A stretch of 64,000 nucleotides of DNA. Source: Eubacterium sp. ER2 (GTDB taxonomy: Bacteria; Bacillota; Clostridia; Lachnospirales; Lachnospiraceae). Position 1 is the first letter of the stretch, and each line of letters begins with the position of its first letter. A model generated the notes under the pieces. It was not told the origin of the DNA, ran no database searches, and saw nothing but the letters and a program-made list of their open reading frames with translations. The DNA is taken from positions 1-64,000 of the forward strand of contig NZ_JPJE01000010.1 of NCBI RefSeq assembly GCF_000765215.1. The letters are read 5' to 3'. Shown one piece after another: positions 60,558 through 64,000 of this stretch. A program made the translations under genes and the position numbers.

Positions 60558-60607
60558 GGCAGAAAGGCTGTCCCCTGCAGGGAAGAGCAGGGGCCTTTCT
60601 GCCTTTT
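60558..60607 (+). terminator. Terminator or attenuator hairpin between dapA and dapB
   Basis: GGCAGAAAGG...CCCCTGC (60558-60578) pairs with GCAGGGG...CCTTTCTGCC (60587-60603), followed by TTTTCTG. The stem is long and GC-rich. Because dapB has no obvious separate promoter, partial read-through is likely. Confidence 0.7.
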
Positions 60608-60669
60608 CTGTCCTGCCGGCTTCTGAATCTATCTACGACTTGAACACATACACAAGGGAGGAAAACAAT

Positions 60670-61428
60670 ATGGTAAAAGTGATCATGCACGGATGCAACG
60701 GAAAAATGGGACAGGTCATCACCAGAATGGCGGCCTCTGACCCGGAACTTAAGATCGTGGCCGGAGTGGACGCAAGAGCCCAGGCTCTGAACGACTATCC
60801 GGTATTCGGGGATATCAGCGACTGCGACGCGGAGGCGGATGTGGTCATCGACTTCTCCAACGCGGCGGCTGTGGATCACCTGCTGGACTGGTGTCAGGAG
60901 AAGCAGATGCCGGTTGTCCTGTGCACTACCGGCCTGTCTGAGGAGCAGCTGAAAAAAGTGGAGGATGCGGCAAAGAGGACGGCGGTCCTCAAGTCAGCCA
61001 ACATGTCCCTGGGAGTGAATCTGCTCATGAAGCTTCTGCAGGATGCGGCGAAGGTGCTGGCCCCGGAGGGCTTTGACATGGAGATCGTGGAGAGGCACCA
61101 CAACCAGAAGGTGGACGCCCCCAGCGGCACCGCCATCGCCCTTGCGGACGCCCTGAACGGCGCTCTGGAGGAGGACTACGAGTACGTCTATGACAGGAGC
61201 GGCCAGAGAAAGAAGAGAGACAGCCATGAGATCGGCATATCGGCTGTACGGGGAGGCACCATCGTGGGCGAGCACGAGGTGATCTTTGCCGGGGAGGACG
61301 AGGTCATCGAGTTTAAGCACACAGCCTACTCCAAGGCCCTCTTTGCCAAGGGAGCTGTGGCTGCCGCCAAGTTCCTGGCGGGAAAGGGACCCGGCCGCTA
61401 TGACATGTCGGACGTGATACAGCTGTAG
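60670..61428 (+). CDS. dapB: 4-hydroxy-tetrahydrodipicolinate reductase
   Basis: The protein has 252 residues. The nucleotide-binding start is MHGCNGKMGQVI, and the substrate and catalytic motif is ERHHNQKVDAPSGTA; the end AAAKFLAGKGPGRYDMSDVI is family-typical. It reduces the DapA product with NAD(P)H. ATG 60670 with AGGGAGGAAA ahead is chosen from a frame that is open much further upstream. It is 125 bases after dapA with a hairpin between, and 37 bases before fbp. Confidence 0.95.
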   Translation: MVKVIMHGCNGKMGQVITRMAASDPELKIVAGVDARAQALNDYPVFGDISDCDAEADVVIDFSNAAAVDHLLDWCQEKQMPVVLCTTGLSEEQLKKVEDAAKRTAVLKSANMSLGVNLLMKLLQDAAKVLAPEGFDMEIVERHHNQKVDAPSGTAIALADALNGALEEDYEYVYDRSGQRKKRDSHEIGISAVRGGTIVGEHEVIFAGEDEVIEFKHTAYSKALFAKGAVAAAKFLAGKGPGRYDMSDVIQL

Positions 61429-61465
61429 CAGGGGAAGCCCCACTCTCTCACGGAGGAAATAAAAT

Positions 61466-63418
61466 ATGGAAGAACTGAAGCTGAAATATCTGGAGAGACT
61501 CTCAGACCTCTACCCCTCCATCGCCAAGGCGTCCACGGAGATCATCAACCTGCAGGCCATCCTGAACCTGCCCAAGGCCACGGAGCATTTTCTGACAGAT
61601 ATCCACGGGGAGTACGAGGCCTTTGCCCACGTCCTGAAAAACGGATCCGGCTCCATCCGGCGCAAGATAGGAGACGTGTTCGGCAACACCTTAAGCGCCC
61701 GGGACAAGCAGTCCCTGGCCACTCTGATCTACTATCCCAGGGAGAAGATGGACCGGATCCGGCGTGAGGAGGCGAACATGGAGGACTGGTACAGGATCAC
61801 CCTTTACCGGCTCATTGAAGTGTGCAAGTGCGCCATGAGCAAATACACCCGGTCCAAGGTGCGCAAGGCCCTGCCGGAGGATTTTGCCTACGTGATCGAG
61901 GAGCTGATCACAGAGAAGCCGGACCTGCGGGACAAGGAGTTCTACTATAACGCCATCATAAGCAGCATCATTGAGACGGAGAGGGCAGAGGAGTTCATCG
62001 TGGCGCTGAGCGGCGTCATACAGAGGCTGACAGTGGACCATCTGCACATTGTGGGGGACATTTACGACAGGGGCCCGGGTCCCCACATCATCATGGACCG
62101 GCTGATGCAGCACCACTCGGTGGACATCCAGTGGGGCAATCATGATGTGCTATGGATGGGAGCCGCAGCGGGACAGAGGGGCTGCATCGCCAACGTGATC
62201 CGGATCTGCGCCAGGTATGGAAATCTGGACATACTGGAGGACGGCTACGGCATCAACCTGCTCCCCCTGGCATCCTTTGCCATGGACACCTACGGGGATG
62301 ATCCCTGCGCCTGCTTTGCCCTGAAGGGGAGAGGAGGTGCTACGGCCCGTGAGCAGGAGATGGAGAGGAAGATGCACAAGGCCATCTCCATCATCCAGTT
62401 CAAGGCGGAGGGCCAGATCATCCGGAAAAATCCGGGCTTTAAGCTGGAGAAGAGAAACCTTCTGCATCAGATTGACTTTGAGGCCGGCACCATCGAGATA
62501 GAGGGCCGCACCTATGAGCTGCTGGATAAGAATTTCCCCACAGTGGACCCGGCTCACCCCTATGCCTTCTCCCAGGAGGAGGCGGACATCATGGACCGGC
62601 TGGAGAAGGCTTTCCTGAACTGCGAGAAGCTGCAGGCCCACATGCGTTTTCTGCTGAACAAGGGCGGGCTGTACAAGGTCTACAACCAGAACCTGCTCTA
62701 CCACGGGTGCGTGCCCCTGAATCAGGACGGCACTCTGAAATCGGTGCGCATTTACGGCCGGGCCTACAAGGGGAAGGCCCTCTACGAGGTGCTGGAGAGC
62801 TATGTGAGAAAGGGGTTTTTTGCTCTGGACAAAAAGGAGAGGGAGCGGGGAAAGGATATGATGTGGTATATCTGGCTCCACGAGAATTCCCCTCTCTTTG
62901 GCAAGGACAAGATGGCCACCTTTGAGCGGTATTTCCTGGCCGAGAAGGAGACCCACAGAGAGAAGAAAAATCCCTACTACGAGCTGCTGGAGGACGAGGC
63001 CGTGGTGAACCGGATCCTGCGGGAGTTCGGGCTGCCGGAGGAGGGAACCCACATCATCAACGGCCATGTGCCGGTGAAGTCCAAGGCAGGGGAGAGCCCT
63101 ATCAAGTGCGGGGGCAAGGTGCTTGTCATCGACGGAGGCTTTTCCAGAGCCTACCAGAAGGAGACGGGAATTGCCGGCTACACCCTCATCTACAACTCCT
63201 ACGGCCTGATCCTGGCGGCCCACGAGCCCTTTGAGTCCACGGAGGCGGCCATAGAGAAGGAGAGCGACATCCACTCGGACAGCATTGTGGTGAAGAGGAC
63301 TCTGGCCCGCAAGACAGTGGGAGACACGGACATCGGCCGCAGGCTGAGGGAGCAGATTCAGGATCTGAACGAGCTCCTTGGCGCCTACCGGAGCGGCCTG
63401 ATCCCGGAAAAGCTTTAA
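61466..63418 (+). CDS. fbp: Class III fructose-1,6-bisphosphatase
   Basis: The protein has 650 residues, as expected for the Firmicute-specific class III enzyme. The calcineurin-like metal site is read in VGDIYDRGPGPH and WGNHDVLWMGA, and the C-terminal INGHVPVKSKAGESPIKCGGKVLVIDGGFSRAYQ completes it. It removes the C1 phosphate from fructose 1,6-bisphosphate in gluconeogenesis. CGGAGGA is placed ahead of the ATG. It is 37 bases after dapB on the same strand. Confidence 0.95.
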   Translation: MEELKLKYLERLSDLYPSIAKASTEIINLQAILNLPKATEHFLTDIHGEYEAFAHVLKNGSGSIRRKIGDVFGNTLSARDKQSLATLIYYPREKMDRIRREEANMEDWYRITLYRLIEVCKCAMSKYTRSKVRKALPEDFAYVIEELITEKPDLRDKEFYYNAIISSIIETERAEEFIVALSGVIQRLTVDHLHIVGDIYDRGPGPHIIMDRLMQHHSVDIQWGNHDVLWMGAAAGQRGCIANVIRICARYGNLDILEDGYGINLLPLASFAMDTYGDDPCACFALKGRGGATAREQEMERKMHKAISIIQFKAEGQIIRKNPGFKLEKRNLLHQIDFEAGTIEIEGRTYELLDKNFPTVDPAHPYAFSQEEADIMDRLEKAFLNCEKLQAHMRFLLNKGGLYKVYNQNLLYHGCVPLNQDGTLKSVRIYGRAYKGKALYEVLESYVRKGFFALDKKERERGKDMMWYIWLHENSPLFGKDKMATFERYFLAEKETHREKKNPYYELLEDEAVVNRILREFGLPEEGTHIINGHVPVKSKAGESPIKCGGKVLVIDGGFSRAYQKETGIAGYTLIYNSYGLILAAHEPFESTEAAIEKESDIHSDSIVVKRTLARKTVGDTDIGRRLREQIQDLNELLGAYRSGLIPEKL

Positions 63419-63507
63419 AAAAGGAAAAATTTCCCCTGCGGGGATGTGCATAAAACAGCTTTAACTGCGGATAGTATCTAAAGAAAACAATGAAAGGGAG
63501 AAATGCT

Positions 63508-63750
63508 ATGAAACAGTTAAAAAAAGGTATTCTTTTATTTTTATGCATGATGTCCTTCGCCTCTCTGACAGCCTGCGGCAGTGACAGCAGCGACAATGGG
63601 GCGGTGAAGCAGGAGGACGATACGATGAACGACGCCACAGACGGGACGAGAGACGAGGGCGTTCTGGACGAGGCGGGAGATGAGGTTCGGGATGAGGCGG
63701 ATGATATGGCCGATGAAGTCCGGGACGGCATGGAGGATATCAAGAATTAA
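63508..63750 (+). CDS. Small acidic lipoprotein, unknown function
   Basis: The protein has 80 residues. A signal peptide (MKQLKKGILLFLCMMSF) ends in the lipobox SLTAC, giving a lipid-anchored mature peptide of about 55 residues that is dominated by Asp and Glu with repeated DEA/DEVRDE/ADEVRD units, probably helical. ATG 63508 with AAAGGGAG ahead is chosen over 63490. No family recognised. A metal- or cation-binding role would be a guess. Confidence 0.75.
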   Translation: MKQLKKGILLFLCMMSFASLTACGSDSSDNGAVKQEDDTMNDATDGTRDEGVLDEAGDEVRDEADDMADEVRDGMEDIKN

Positions 63751-63849
63751 AGACAATGAGCGAAAGAAGCCACAGGTGGATTTTTTTCTCCGCCTGTGGT
63801 ATTATAATTCAGCAGATTAAAGGAGCAAAGCGTAGGCAGGAGGAAGACT

Positions 63850-64000
63850 ATGAAATTCAGACCGTGCATCGACATACATAATGGCAAAGTGAAGCAGATC
63901 GTAGGCGGAAGCCTGCGGGACGAGAGGGATCGGGCGGAGGAGAATTTTGTCTCCGAAAGATCCGCGGCCTTCTATGCGGAGCTGTTCCGCAGGGACAACC
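63850..64000 (+). CDS. hisA: Eukaryote-type HisA (ProFAR isomerase), 5' part only
   Basis: The first 50 residues are visible and the gene runs off the right edge. The start MKFRPCIDIHNGKVKQIVGG, followed by ENFVSERSAAFYAELFRRDN, matches the yeast HIS6 type of HisA (which has CIDLHNGEVKQIVGG and NFVS...YYAKLY), rather than the common bacterial HisA (IPAIDLxxGxxVRLxxG). It isomerises ProFAR to PRFAR in histidine synthesis. AGGAGGAAG lies before the ATG. Confidence is limited by length. Confidence 0.8.
   Translation, partial: MKFRPCIDIHNGKVKQIVGGSLRDERDRAEENFVSERSAAFYAELFRRDN

Noticed and set aside
62150-63451. Open frame of 433 codons antisense to fbp
   Set aside because: It is opposite a complete class III fructose-bisphosphatase and shows typical antisense composition (Leu/His/Val rich, no domain).
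63770-63799. Hairpin CCACAGGTGGA/TCCGCCTGTGG as terminator before hisA
   Set aside because: The T run lies in the loop rather than after the stem, so it does not fit the intrinsic terminator model.
1-64000. CRISPR arrays, rRNA, tRNA, prophage or integrase genes
   Set aside because: No regularly spaced repeats, clover-leaf sequences, rRNA segments or phage and recombinase proteins were seen on either strand; a tRNA scan by program would settle this.

Overview
The window is chromosomal DNA from a Gram-positive, probably spore-forming member of the Clostridia, most likely Lachnospiraceae. The reasons are strong AGGAGG-type ribosome-binding sites, sigma-A promoters close to consensus, HPr kinase, ROK-type glucokinase, long-form HPF, class III fructose-bisphosphatase, ArgJ-type arginine synthesis, CotF-like coat proteins and GerMN domains. 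Base composition looks near 50-55% GC by eye, apart from the more AT-rich first 1.6 kb. No rRNA, tRNA, CRISPR array, phage or transposase gene was recognised. The assignment to a family is inference.

Layout. Positions 1-8 kb: end of an unrecognised protein, a LacI-type regulator, a MATE exporter divergent from a CcdA-TlpA redox fusion, a class Ic aminotransferase, two small coat-like proteins and a Gfo/Idh oxidoreductase. 8-12.2 kb: a MarR regulator with a MATE exporter, a gamma-glutamyl hydrolase divergent from an M19 dipeptidase, and a flavin-binding split-barrel protein. 12.2-18.4 kb: a ribose operon (rbsK, rbsD, rbsA, rbsC, rbsB) plus rbsR, with consensus promoters and palindromic LacI-type operators; rbsC carries a frameshift. 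18.4-24.3 kb: an XRE regulator divergent from an MFS transporter, a CocE-type hydrolase and an APC permease. The permease ends inside a 274-bp inverted-repeat element, and a half copy of that element lies near 7.8 kb.

24.5-31 kb: arginine synthesis, with argG divergent from argC, a GNAT acetyltransferase, argJ, argB and argD. 31-42 kb: a YdcZ membrane protein, comEA, a response regulator, a histidine kinase, a GerMN lipoprotein, comEC, holA, lepA and hemW. 42-54 kb: pyrG and a DUF1846 gene on the minus strand, then ftsH, uvrC, hprK and glucokinase, then a convergent class A penicillin-binding protein with a glycine-rich repeat tail. 54-64 kb: yigZ, hpf, a PsiE-like protein, a PAP2 phosphatase, typA, an SSB-like protein, dapA, dapB, fbp, a small acidic lipoprotein and the start of a eukaryote-type hisA.

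Most of this is ordinary housekeeping sequence. The most notable items are the repeat family, the rbsC frameshift with a direct-repeat deletion explanation, the response regulator-kinase-GerMN lipoprotein triad that resembles actinobacterial MtrAB-LpqB, promoters placed so close to the start codons of holA and uvrC that leaderless mRNAs are likely, the GNAT gene inside the arg operon, and the eukaryote-type HisA. All start codons, promoters and operators were read by eye, and no database search was possible.
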